DNA of 64,000 nucleotides from Stomoxys calcitrans. Taxonomy: Eukaryota; Arthropoda; Insecta; Diptera; Muscidae. The notes beneath the pieces are model-generated. The model did not search any database and was not told where the DNA came from. It saw nothing but the letters and a program-made list of their open reading frames with translations. Of this stretch, positions 21,010-30,700 are shown piece after piece; positions within the stretch are counted from its first letter, which is position 1, and each line of letters starts with the position of its first letter. The stretch covers positions 214,353,961-214,417,960 of the forward strand of contig NC_081553.1 in NCBI RefSeq assembly GCF_963082655.1, read 5' to 3'. The translations under genes and the position numbers were made by a program.

Positions 21010-21476
21010 GTGCCCACCGTGGCACAAAGGTTAGCATGTCGGCCTATGACGTCGAACGCCTAGGTTCAAATCCTGGCATCAGAAAAAATTTTCAGCGGTG
21101 GTTATCCCCTTTCCAGATTAGGTTAGGTAGGAATGGCAGTCTATTTCCAAACAGACTCACTTAGTGAAGTTTAGTCCATTGTGATACCACAATAGCGACA
21201 GACCAGGCCCTGGTGGGAATAGAACCCACGACCCCACACTGGTAATTCGAGCACGCTACCAACTCAACTACCGGGGCGACCAATCCCACTACTAATGATG
21301 ACTACATTTGTTAGGCATTCTGTCACATTATAACTTCTCTACCAAGTGGTGTCTCTAAGAGGCATGCCGTTCGGACTCAGCATAAAAAAGGAGGCACCTT
21401 AACATCGATCTTAAACTTGAATCGGACTGCTCTCATTGATCTGAGAGAAGTATCCTCTGCTTCTTAATGGAATGCC
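21010..21476 (+). mobile_element. tRNA-derived SINE (SINE-1), interrupted by a second SINE
   Basis: The head is tRNA-like: A box around TGGCACAAAGGTTAGCATG (21019-21037) and B box GGTTCAAATCC (21063-21073). Then come CATCAGAAAAAATTTTCAGC and, after the nested SINE-2 at 21113-21282, the body AACTTCTCTACCAAG, GGCATGCCGTTCGGACTC, AAAAAGGAGGCACC and TTGAATCGGACTGC. The order matches a widespread calyptrate-fly SINE as I remember it. Degenerate, probably silent. Confidence 0.8.
21113..21282 (-). mobile_element. second tRNA-derived SINE (SINE-2), nested, near full length
   Basis: Read on the minus strand: GCCCCGGTAGTTGAGTTGG (A box TAGTTGAGTTGG) at 21270-21259, B box GGTTCTATTCC (21226-21216), then GTGGTATCACAATGGAC and a tail of TAACCTAATC units. 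The B box departs from the usual GGTTCGATTCC. ATCCC on the left (21104-21108) and right (21284-21288) may be a target duplication. Confidence 0.78.
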
Positions 21477-21537
21477 CAGACAAAACTGCACAAACAAAAA
21501 ACTTATTACCACAAACATTTGTGGTATTTTTTGGCAT

Positions 21538-23118
21538 TTTTATGCCCACCACCGAAGGATGGGGGTATATTCATTTTGTAGTTCCGTCTGCAACACATGG
21601 AAATATCCATTTCCGACCCTATAAAGTATATATATTCTTCATCAGCGTAAAAATCTAAGGCGATCTAGACATGTCCGTCCGTCTGTCCGTCTGTCCGTCT
21701 GTCTGTTGAAATCACGCTACAGTCTTTAAAAATAGAGATATTGAGCTGAAATTTTGCACAGATTCTTTTTTTTTGTCCATAACCAGGTTAAGTTCGAAGA
21801 TGGGCTATATCGGACTATATCTTGATATAGCCCCCATGTAGACCGATCCGCCGATTTAGGGTCTTAGGCCCATAAAAGCCACATTTATTATCCGATTTTG
21901 CTGAAATTTGAGACAGTGAGTTGTGTTAGGCCCTTCGACATCCTTCATCAGTTTTGCCCAGATCGGTTCAGATTTGGATATAGCTGCCATATAGACCGAT
22001 CCTCCGATTTAGGGTCTTAGGTCCATAACAACCACATTTATTATCCAATTTAGCTGAAATTAGGGACAGTGAGTTGTGTTAGGTCCTTCAACATATTTCG
22101 TCAATTTGGCTCAGATCGGTTCAGATTTGGATATAGCTGCCATATAGACCGATCCTCCGATTTAGGGTCTAAGGCAGATAAAAGGCACATTTACTATCCG
22201 ATTTCGCTGAAATTTGGGACAGTGAGTTGTGTTAGGCCCTTCGACATCCTTCATCAGTTTTGCCCAGATCGGTTCAGATTTGGATATAGCTGCCATATAG
22301 ACCGATCCTCCGATTTAGGGTCTTAGGTCCATAACAACCACATTTATTATCCAATTTAGCTGAAATTAGGGACAGTGAGTTGTGTTAGGTCCTTCAACAT
22401 ATTTCGTCAGTTTGGCGCAGATCGGTCTAGATTTGGATATAGCTGCCATATAGACCGATCCTCCGATTTAGGGTATTATGCCCACAAAAGCCACATTTAT
22501 TATCCGATTTTGATGAAATTCGGGACAGTGAGTTGTGTTAGGCCCTTCGGCACCTTTCTTCAATTTGGTCCAGATCGGTTCAAATTCGGATATAGCTGCC
22601 ATATAGACCGATTTCTTGATTTATGGTTTTGGGCCCATAAAATGCTCATTTATTGTCCGATATCGCCGAAATTTGGGACAGCGAGTTAAGTTAAGCTCCT
22701 TAACATACTTCTGCAATATCGCACAGATCGGTCCAGATTTTAATATAACTGCCATATAGACCGATCTCTCGATTTAAGGTTTTGGGACCATAAAAGAGGC
22801 ATTTATTGTCCGATTTCGCCGAAATTTGGGACATTGCTTTGTGTTAGGCTCATTGACAACTTGGCCCAAATCGGTCCAGATTTGGATATATCTGCCATGT
22901 AGACGGATATCTCGATTTAAAGTCTTGGCGCCATTAAAGGCGCATTTATAATCCGATTTCACTAAAATTTAATCAGAAATTATTTTGATATAACTGATAT
23001 GGGACATAAGGTATGAAATTTTCACCGCATTTTGATGAAAGATGGTTTACATATATACCCGAGATGGTGGGTATCCAAAGTTCGGCCCGGCCGAACTTAA
23101 CGCTTTTTTACTTGTTTG
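21538..23118 (-). mobile_element. A-family element, reverse, full length
   Basis: Left end TTTTTATGCCCACCACCGAAGG, mini-me-like core (ACCCTATAAAGTATATATA near 21616), GTCY tract (21675-21705), about eight A monomers, GAGATGGTGGGTATCC, GTTCGGCCCGGCCGAAC and TTTTTTACTTGTTT. It contains a two-monomer higher-order duplication (see 21941-22550). Confidence 0.82.
21941..22550 (-). repeat. 306-bp higher-order repeat (two-monomer unit) in an A array
   Basis: Variant text TCCTTCATCAGTTTTGCCC recurs at 21941 and 22247, 306 bp apart, alternating with a different monomer marked by TCCATAACAACCACATTTA and CAACATATTTCGTCA. Two adjacent monomers were therefore copied as one block, as in young satellites. 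Confidence 0.85.
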
Positions 23119-24362
23119 ACATTTTTTGACTTATCTACCACTGTTATTGCAAATAAAGTGGAGAAAAAAACTTAACTAAAAGCTAATGCTGTTCTGTTGG
23201 TCGGACTTTTTCTTTATCACTAACTGCCATCAGCAGAGAAGTCTAAATAAAACGCACTATTGTAGCAGCAACAATTGCACGCTGCGCCTTCCTACTGCAA
23301 AGTTGTAGCTGCACTGTTGTCGTTTAATATGCCAGTTCGCTGGGGCAGCAGACAGTATTTTATCATAAATTTGTTATCACAGAAATAAATCTTTTGTAAA
23401 TGGGTAGAAAACAATCATCTGCTTTTTAACTACATCGCAAACACAAAGTTACACACATACACACATAAACAAACACACTCACACTTACTCTCGTACCCCT
23501 TGAATGAGAATATAAAAGAAGAATGCAGCATTTCAGTACAACATTAACCCCAACACTTTATGTTAGCTGGGCCTTGTCTTCACTGACATCCGTTCCATGT
23601 TGCTGAAGATGGATCAATTGATTGAATTGATCAAATCCATCCATCGATCGAATCCATCGTTGCCTGGTCAGGGATTCTGATATGACGATGTGAATTAAAG
23701 ATAGCCACATCCATGCACTAAATGAAAATCAAGAAGAAGGCGACGACGACGACGACGACGCAGCAGCAGCAGCATAAACTACATACCTGCACTATCGATG
23801 CCAAGTCCTCAGCAGAAAACTCATTAACGCAATAATTAAGACGACAACAAGGTTTTTAAGATAAGACTCCTGCCTTTGCACTCAATGTAGTAGGGGCCGA
23901 ACGTTGCGGTGTATTTACGCAAACGACACGCATGATTTACGTTCGATGAGATGACAATTTCCTTTTGTGCGGTTGCAGTTACACGCACGTGTTGCCAGTG
24001 ACAAGAATTTGTACATTTTGATATGGCAGATTTGATCTAAGGAATTTTAACTCCTTGTAATTGAAAAGAGATGATGCCATAAATCAGAGCAACTCTTAGC
24101 AAATTATATCAATGCCTTAATAATCAAGGCCTTATACGAGTATTCAAAATGGGTTATTATTTGGTGTTACTAAGGGAGCAAAAAATAGCTATAGAGAAAA
24201 AAAAAATCCCAAAAAAAGTGTCTAAAATTTTGATGAGATTTCTAATCGAAATGAGATTTGTGAATATTTTCAAAATAAAAGAAAATTTTCACATAAAATA
24301 TATTTCCCATTGAACTTCTCTTTTGAGACGAGCTTTTTATGATCGAGGTATTTTGTAATGGA
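23119..24362. other. non-coding, microsatellites only
   Basis: Probably host DNA. It has a CA-rich stretch (23446-23490) and a (GAC)n/(GCA)n run at 23738-23774. TATAAAAG at 23511 lies 24 bases before a TCAGT (23533-23537) that resembles a fly initiator, but the spacing is short and no coding exon follows. GATCAATTGATTGAATTGATC (23611) is a small perfect hairpin. Confidence 0.5.
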
Positions 24363-24915
24363 AAAGTGAAGCCAGAAGATACTACAACACCAACCATAAT
24401 ATGACACGTTTCGATTCTTGGTGGATATCTCATCGGTTACTCTTGGGAGGACCGCACGTTGCTATGTGGTACTTATAACGAATTTGTTGCCAAAATGCCT
24501 CTATGATATAAGTACTACTCTTCGATGCTTCATACCCCATCTGCTAGCAGTTCTTCTCCCAATGCATGTGTTTATCTGTGTAGTGACAGATTTTTTGTAT
24601 ACTCAACTACACTACTCCCATGGCATACACATGTTCTGTGGATCTTTCCCAAGTCATGTCAATGGCTCGAACAACTGCAGCGGCTCTCGCCGTTGTTCCA
24701 AGTGTCCAGGCAACAGACAGAGCTAGCAAACACAGTGTTGAGGGTGGTGTGGTACTAATATCATACAGGCGTTTTCTAAATGAACTCCATATAAAAACAA
24801 CATCCCAACGTCCGGCTCTTGAAGCGCTCACACCTAAATATATCCTGAGATTTCCACTAAGAATCGTAACGCGTCATACTATCGCTGGTGTTGTCCTATC
24901 TTCTGACTTTACTTA
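24363..24915. repeat. foldback structure with ~160-bp imperfect inverted arms
   Basis: The left arm (about 24366-24525) and the complement of the right arm (about 24745-24905) share, in order, GAAGATA-ACAACACCA, TATGAC-CGTT-CGATTCTT, GTGGA-ATCTCA and AA-GCCT-TATGATAT-AGTAC. They flank a spacer of about 220 bp. I recognise no TIR superfamily and no host gene. Minus-strand frames here (a 74-residue one contains YDISTT) are not recognised. Confidence 0.7.
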
Positions 24916-24943
24916 GGGATTTTTGAGAACTATCCAGCAAAAA

Positions 24944-25535
24944 CAAGTAAAAGCGTGCAAAGTTCGACCGGACCGAATCTTATATACCCTCCACCATGGA
25001 TCACATTTGTCGAGTTCTTTTCCCGGCATCTCTTATTAGGCAAAACAAGAAGTAAAATAGAGAGATCGATTTATATGGGAGGTGTATCTTGCTATAGACC
25101 GATTCAGACCAAAATAAACACATATCTTGACGGTCATGAGAAAAACCGTCATACAAAATTTCAAGCAAATCGGATAACAATTGCGACCTTTAGAAGCTCA
25201 AGAAGTCAAGACCCAAGATCGGTTTATATAGATGCTATATCAGGTTATATACCCATTTAAACCAAATATGGCACAGTTGATATATGTCATAACAAAACAC
25301 GTCGTGCAAAATGTCATTCCAATCGGATAAGAATTGCGCCCTCTAGAGGCTCAAGAAGTCAAGACCCAAGATCGGTTTATATGGCAGCTATATCAGGTTA
25401 TGGACCTATTTAAACCATACTTGGCACAGTTGTTGAATATCATAACAAAACGCGTCGTGCAAAATTTCATCCCAATCGGATAAGAATTGCGCACTCTAGA
25501 GGCTCAAAAAGTCAAGACCCAAGATCGGTTTATAT
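24944..25535 (+). mobile_element. B-family element, 5' part (split by the gypsy element)
   Basis: Begins AACAAGTAAAAGCGTGC, has the palindrome and CCCTCCACCATGG, and B monomers up to CGGTTTATAT, where the LTR retrotransposon starts. It lacks part of the usual leader (AGGCAAAACAAGAAG joins directly to TAAAATAGAGAG). It continues at 31975. Confidence 0.78.
25532..25535. other. target site duplication ATAT (left copy)
   Basis: ATAT immediately before the 5' LTR is matched by ATAT at 31975-31978. Removing the element restores GGTTTATATAGATGC, the monomer sequence also seen near 25221. Confidence 0.9.
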
Positions 25536-26175
25536 TGTTACGAAAATTATAACCGGATTCAATTACACACCATTAATTGTTTTCGTCACTAAATATATCT
25601 CTTAAAAGAGATGGGCTCATTGAATTGTTATTGCCTACCTATCATCATCATAGAACTTAATAAGCACTAAATGAATTCATACGTCATACATAACAGAGAG
25701 CCACACTTTTGGATTACTGTTGCTCTCTCACGTAATTAGATTGTAAATCCAATTTATCCGCCTCGTTAAACAAAGAGTTGTTATGGAACAAGTGGAAGTA
25801 GAAGTCCGGAGAGAACCTGTTCTTCTTTTGTTTTCTTTTGCTTGGTGGAGTGGGTGACCTGTTTGACATTGACCAAAGCAGAATGTGTGCCAAAGGTTTT
25901 TTTTTCTGGTTGCATTTTTTTGGAGATGTAAAAAAAGGGCAGTCTGATTAAGAAGTAAAGCAAGCAAGTTGTTCGCACATGGTTTTTTAAGTCATCATCA
26001 TCATCGCTTTGATCGAACCAACGAAAAACCAAAAACAACACCTCTCGGGAACCATCAACAGCAGCAGCAGCACAATAATTACAACGATATTAAACGAGTA
26101 TTTGTTTATTTTAATATCTGTAAATTATTGTCAACCTTTTTTTTTTATTTTGTTTAATAAAGAGAATTCGCAACA
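25536..26175 (+). repeat. 5' LTR
   Basis: 640 bp from TGTTACG to GCAACA. It contains the 7-bp-arm hairpin ATCTCTTAAAAGAGAT near 25598 and AATAAA at 26156-26161, only 14 bases before the LTR end. If that signal is used, U5 is very short. (CAG)n lies near 26059. The promoter position is not clear to me. Confidence 0.97.
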
Positions 26176-26176
26176 T

Positions 26177-26194
26177 TGGTGTCAGGTGTGGGGT
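26177..26194 (+). promoter_or_regulatory. primer binding site, tRNA-Leu-like
   Basis: TGGTGTCAGGTGTGGGG starts one base after the LTR. Its first nine bases equal the complement of a typical animal tRNA-Leu 3' end (TGGTGTCAG). The following bases match less well. A leucine primer is known for the Mdg3-like gypsy elements. The match is from memory and should be compared with the host tRNA set. Confidence 0.75.
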
Positions 26195-26223
26195 ACGTCC
26201 GGACTCCTGTAGAAGCCCTTACC

Positions 26224-27672
26224 ATGCCTAAAAGATCCAGTAATTCTTCTTTTCTAAACTCCATAACTAGAACGGTTCAACAAACGATCGATGAAGTGAT
26301 GGAAAGCCAACGACAGAGAGATGAAGAGCTTATGAGAAATATTCGATGCCTGGAGAGTACGATGGCCGCGAGACTCGATGAAATGGGACAGAGGAGACCC
26401 CCTACTGCCCTGGATTCTGCGTATATGACCCAAGGAGTATTCCCCAACCCTTCTCCATCCCACTCCGAATCACGGCCATCCTCCCGTATCAGTCATAGTT
26501 CACGTGGCTCCATTTCGCCTGCTTCCCAGATCTTATCACACCATGGCATAACTGCGAATGCTGGAACAGATCAGCCTATTGCACACCAGTCACCTAGCGC
26601 GGCCTGGCATACTGATGCATGTCATAACGTTCCTAGGGTAGAGAACGTTGTACCCATTGCGAACGGCCATCAAATTAATTTTTCGACAGTTAATTGTGAT
26701 CGTCCGATCTGGAACGGTCATAGTTATCTCCCACCAAATCAATCAATTAATCCAGTCATGAACAATCCGGGTTTACACGAGATCGGCAATCACGTGCCCG
26801 CTGCCACAGGTAATTTATTTCACCATAGTTATCATCAAGTTCCTCATCCAGGGGCAACAAGGTTCGAAGAAAATTGTAATTCTACCACAAACTTTCCCCG
26901 TTTTGACCAAATTTTTTTGGGGGAATCCTTGCCCAACGGATTAAATATGGCACCTCCCCTTCATTTTAATTATCAACCAAACATCTGTCGGGAACCTTCC
27001 ATGGCACGACCGTTGTTGAACAACCATATTACTTCCCATAACCTTCCTAACAAACCAGCTTTTAAACCCCATTATATATCGACCTATGACGGCACAACTT
27101 CGTGGAGTGACTATGAGCGCCAAGTGGAAGATGCCGCTATTTTTTATCAGTGGTCAGCAGCAGAGACACTTATAGCCGTTACGTCCAACTTAAGAGGACG
27201 CGCTTTAAGTTTGTATGGCACCATTCCTCGCCAACCTCCCCCTACGTATGAACAGGTACGGCAGGTTATGCGAGACCGCTTTTCTTTGGACGCCCAGGCA
27301 AGCTACCGTCATTTCCGTAAATGCGTTCAGTCTCCAAAAGAATCAATCCAGGATTACGCAACTGAACTGGAAAGATTGTCTACGAATGCATTTAGGGGGG
27401 CGCCTAATGAAGTCGTAACCCAAATAGTTATGCATCAGTTCATCGATGGCTTGTATGACACACACCTTCAGAGTTTGGTTATGGCTAGCCGTCCTAGTTT
27501 TATAACAGATGCTATGCGCACCGCCATGGATCTTCAGGCGCAAGACACCAGAACTAAACCTCGAAATGTCTACAACGTGGAAGTAGACTCCGAAGGGTTG
27601 GATCGACGTAATAACAAGCCGAGAAATCATAGAAGCAAAAATAAGTCGGGAAACGAGCCGACATCGACTTGA
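26224..27672 (+). CDS. gag: Gag polyprotein of the gypsy element (482 aa)
   Basis: First ATG is at 26224 in ACCATGCC, a reasonable fly start context; the open frame upstream overlaps the primer site and has no other ATG. The first ~280 residues are rich in Ser, Pro, His and Asn and probably disordered. A capsid-like region follows (about residues 285-445): YDGTTSWSDYERQ, LRGRALSLYGTIP, YEQVRQVMRDRFS, FRKCVQSPKESIQDYATEL and FIDGLYD, matching retrotransposon gag. The C-terminal tail is basic (RRNNKPRNHRSKNKSG). No CCHC zinc knuckle is visible, unusual for this class; nucleic-acid binding may rest on the basic tail. The stop at 27670-27672 lies inside the frameshift pseudoknot. Confidence 0.93.
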   Translation: MPKRSSNSSFLNSITRTVQQTIDEVMESQRQRDEELMRNIRCLESTMAARLDEMGQRRPPTALDSAYMTQGVFPNPSPSHSESRPSSRISHSSRGSISPASQILSHHGITANAGTDQPIAHQSPSAAWHTDACHNVPRVENVVPIANGHQINFSTVNCDRPIWNGHSYLPPNQSINPVMNNPGLHEIGNHVPAATGNLFHHSYHQVPHPGATRFEENCNSTTNFPRFDQIFLGESLPNGLNMAPPLHFNYQPNICREPSMARPLLNNHITSHNLPNKPAFKPHYISTYDGTTSWSDYERQVEDAAIFYQWSAAETLIAVTSNLRGRALSLYGTIPRQPPPTYEQVRQVMRDRFSLDAQASYRHFRKCVQSPKESIQDYATELERLSTNAFRGAPNEVVTQIVMHQFIDGLYDTHLQSLVMASRPSFITDAMRTAMDLQAQDTRTKPRNVYNVEVDSEGLDRRNNKPRNHRSKNKSGNEPTST

Positions 27673-27706
27673 AGGAGCCCAAGTCGATGGATAACACTGA
27701 GGCTCC
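27648..27706 (+). promoter_or_regulatory. -1 ribosomal frameshift signal: GGGAAAC plus H-type pseudoknot
   Basis: GGGAAAC (27648-27654) is in the correct G-GGA-AAC phase for gag. After a 7-base spacer (GAGCCGA), CATCGACTTG (27662-27671) pairs perfectly with CAAGTCGATG (27680-27689): stem 1, 10 bp. The loop GGAGCC (27674-27679) pairs perfectly with GGCTCC (27701-27706): stem 2, 6 bp. Loop 1 is 2 nt, loop 2 is 11 nt, with no bases between the stems. A -1 slip moves ribosomes from gag to the pol frame before the gag stop. Slippage efficiency is not known. Confidence 0.9.
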
Positions 27707-30700
27707 CAACGACAATAATAAGGAATCGGTCAATTGCCAAGCGACGTTTAACACCGGTGCGGATAATTGCCATGAACCAGGAAGTTTACCGGATGCAGAC
27801 AATAAACTTTATAGCGTGCCTGACGGTGAGGTATTGCTCAACATTGGTGCCTGGGGAGACCAAAGCTTACATTGCATAGCTCTTGTGGAAAATCAACCTT
27901 TAGAGTTTATAGTTGACACTGGTGCTTCGGCTTCACTTGTTAATTTGCGGTTCGTTCCTTCAACCGCTACCAAACGTCCTTGTAGTGTGTTGCTACGAGG
28001 TCCCGGTGGCGAGACGTTTAAAGCTGAGTTTGTAGCAACACTCAAATTCCAGCTTGGTAATATTCCGCTATGTCATGAGTTTTTAATAGTCAAAGGAACG
28101 ACTCCTTCGCTGCTGGGTGTAGACTTTTTGCGGAAGCAAAAAGCCGTAGTTAATCTTGGAGAACTACGCCTTGAAATGAATAGTGTTTGTGTGCCATTAC
28201 ACCTTCCTGAGCATATGTCTAATAATTTGGTATATTTTCTAGAAAACATTACATTACCCGCACGCTCCGATGTTTGCATTTCTACAAAATGTGCTTTTAA
28301 AGAAAGTGTCCCTGAATCACTGCTAGAGACATGCGATGAATCTAGTCTACCCCGTGGCGTACTTTTGGGAAGAACACTGGTTAACGCTGCCACCGAAACG
28401 CTGCCGGTAAGACTAATTAACCTGACAGAGGAGGAAGTAAAAATAACCCCTATGACAGCGGTGGGAAAACTCGAAGAGGTGCATGTTTTAGATCCGAGCA
28501 ATTCTTGTGAAACAACACCTGTCGATAATTTCAATATTTCTTCCGAGATTAGTAAAAAAGACCGCAACTCGTTCGACGATATGGTTATTCAATTCCATGA
28601 CGTATTTTCGACGGGGCCATTGGACTTTGGCAGAACCACCCTTACTTATCACCACATAAATACGGGAGACACCGCCCCCATTAAGCAGCTGCCCCGGCGT
28701 GTACCAATTGCCAAAAAGAAGGAAATGGAAGATTTGATTTCTGATATGAGCCAACGCAACGTAATTCAACCATCACAGAGCCCTTGGTCGTCTCCTGTAG
28801 TGTTGGTACGAAAGAAAGACGGCTCAACGAGGTTTTGCGTTGACTATCGACGCCTTAATGACGTCACTATAAAAGATTCCTATCCGCTGCCTCGGATGGA
28901 CGACATACTCTCAACACTACACGGATCAAACTGGTTTTCAACGATGGATTTGCAAAGTGGCTACTGGCAAGTCGAAGTTGACGAAGAGTCTAAGTCAAAA
29001 TCCGCATTTGCTTGTTCCTCGGGTCTATACGAGTTTAATGTAATGCCGTTCGGGCTAACTAATGCGCCTGCTACTTTTGAACGCTTAATGGATGGTCTTT
29101 TCTCTGGTATAGCATGGCGGTCGGTTCTTGTGTACTTAGATGACGTCATCGTCCATTCGCGAACAGAATCTGAACATCTAGATCACCTAAAAGCTGTTTT
29201 TAGTCGTCTTCGAGAAGCTGGATTAAAGTTAAGCCCAAAGAAGTGTAATTTTTTTCAAACGAGAGTGCATTATCTCGGACACGTAGTGGGAAGAAATGGC
29301 CTCGAAACAGATCCTCAAAAACTATCCGCAGTCAAGGAATGGCCTATACCAATAAATAAAAAACAAGTGCGTTCATTCTTAGGACTTTGCTCCTACTATC
29401 GCAAATTTGTGGAGAATTTTTCTACAATTGCTCATCCATTAAACAAGTTGACGGAGGAACGGAACAAATTCCAGTGGAATGCAGATACCCAACAGTCATT
29501 CGAACACCTGAAAGAAAAACTTTTATCTCCACCAATTCTGGCGTTCCCGGATGAGTCCAAACCATTTATACTGGACACGGACGCATCAAACTGTGCAGTA
29601 GGTGCCGTCCTCAGTCAAGTTCAGGACAACAAGGAGTTAGTGATTGAATACTACAGTAAATCGCTCCAAAAGGCCGAACGTAATTATTGCGTCACCCGCC
29701 GGGAACTTCTTGCTGTAGTACTGGCTACTAAACACTTTCACCACTACCTTTTTGGCCGGAAATTTGTAATACGGACTGACCACGCGTCCCTTAGATGGTT
29801 ATATAATTTCAAGGAACCAGACGGACAGATCGCCCGTTGGCTAGAACGATTGCAACAATATGACATGAGCATCCAGCATCGTAAAGGTTCCAGTCATGGC
29901 AATGCCGATGCACTTTCTCGAAGGCCATGTGGGGACTGCAAAAACTGCACGAAAGCTGAAGAAAACGATCACCAAGTTGTGCTAGCGATTCAAGTAGTAC
30001 CCGAAAACATCGCAGAATTGCAAAAGGAAGATAAAACTCTAACAGTGGTACGGTCCTGGTTAAACTGCGGGGAAAGGCCACCAAAAAGTGACATTTGGGG
30101 AGAATCTAGCGATATAAAGGCGTATTGGCACATCTGGCAACTGCTTCTAATTGAGGATGACATTTTGAAATATAAACAAACTAATTATAGAGGCGAGCAA
30201 ATGAAATTAATTGTTTTGCCTAAAAAGTTAGTGTCACTAGCAATCGAACAGCTTCATAACTCCGTAACCGGCGGGCATCTTGGACAGCGTAAAACCCTAA
30301 GCAAGGTAAAAACAAGATTTTTTTGGAATCGACGATCAGCGGATGTTAATCAATGGTGCATCGAGTGTCACGTATGTGCAGCCAGAAAAGGTCCACATAG
30401 AAAAACCGTGGGTAGGCTTAATCCCAGCCAGATAGGAGTACCCTTTGAAAGAATGGCAGTAGATGTTTTAGGTCCCTTGCCATTGACAATATCAGGTAAC
30501 CGATATATCGTTATATGTATGGACTATTTTACAAAATGGCCTGAGGCATTTGCACTCCCAAACCAAAAAACTGAGGAAGTTGCAACGGCTTTAGTTAATG
30601 AAGTTTTTTGCAGATTTGGAGTCCCCTTCGCCTTACATTCGGACCAGGGGAGAAACTTTGAATCCGAAGTATTTCAGAAGACAATGGAGATACTTGGTAT

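Noticed and set aside
21010..21080. Functional tRNA genes at 21010, 38621, 48295 and (minus) 21282
   Set aside because: A and B boxes are present, but acceptor and anticodon stems do not pair and SINE bodies or element junctions follow. They are SINE heads.
21113..21282. Element with inverted tRNA heads at both ends and convergent Pol III promoters
   Set aside because: The outer sequence is one SINE that continues past 21282, so nesting of one SINE in another explains it more simply.
23505..23545. Core promoter TATAAAAG with TCAGT initiator
   Set aside because: Spacing of 24 bp is shorter than the usual ~30 and no exon follows; too weak alone in AT-rich DNA.
25781..26041. 86-codon minus-strand frame in the LTR (repeated at 31580-31840)
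   Set aside because: It is antisense within the LTR, present twice because LTRs are duplicated, and has no recognisable domain.
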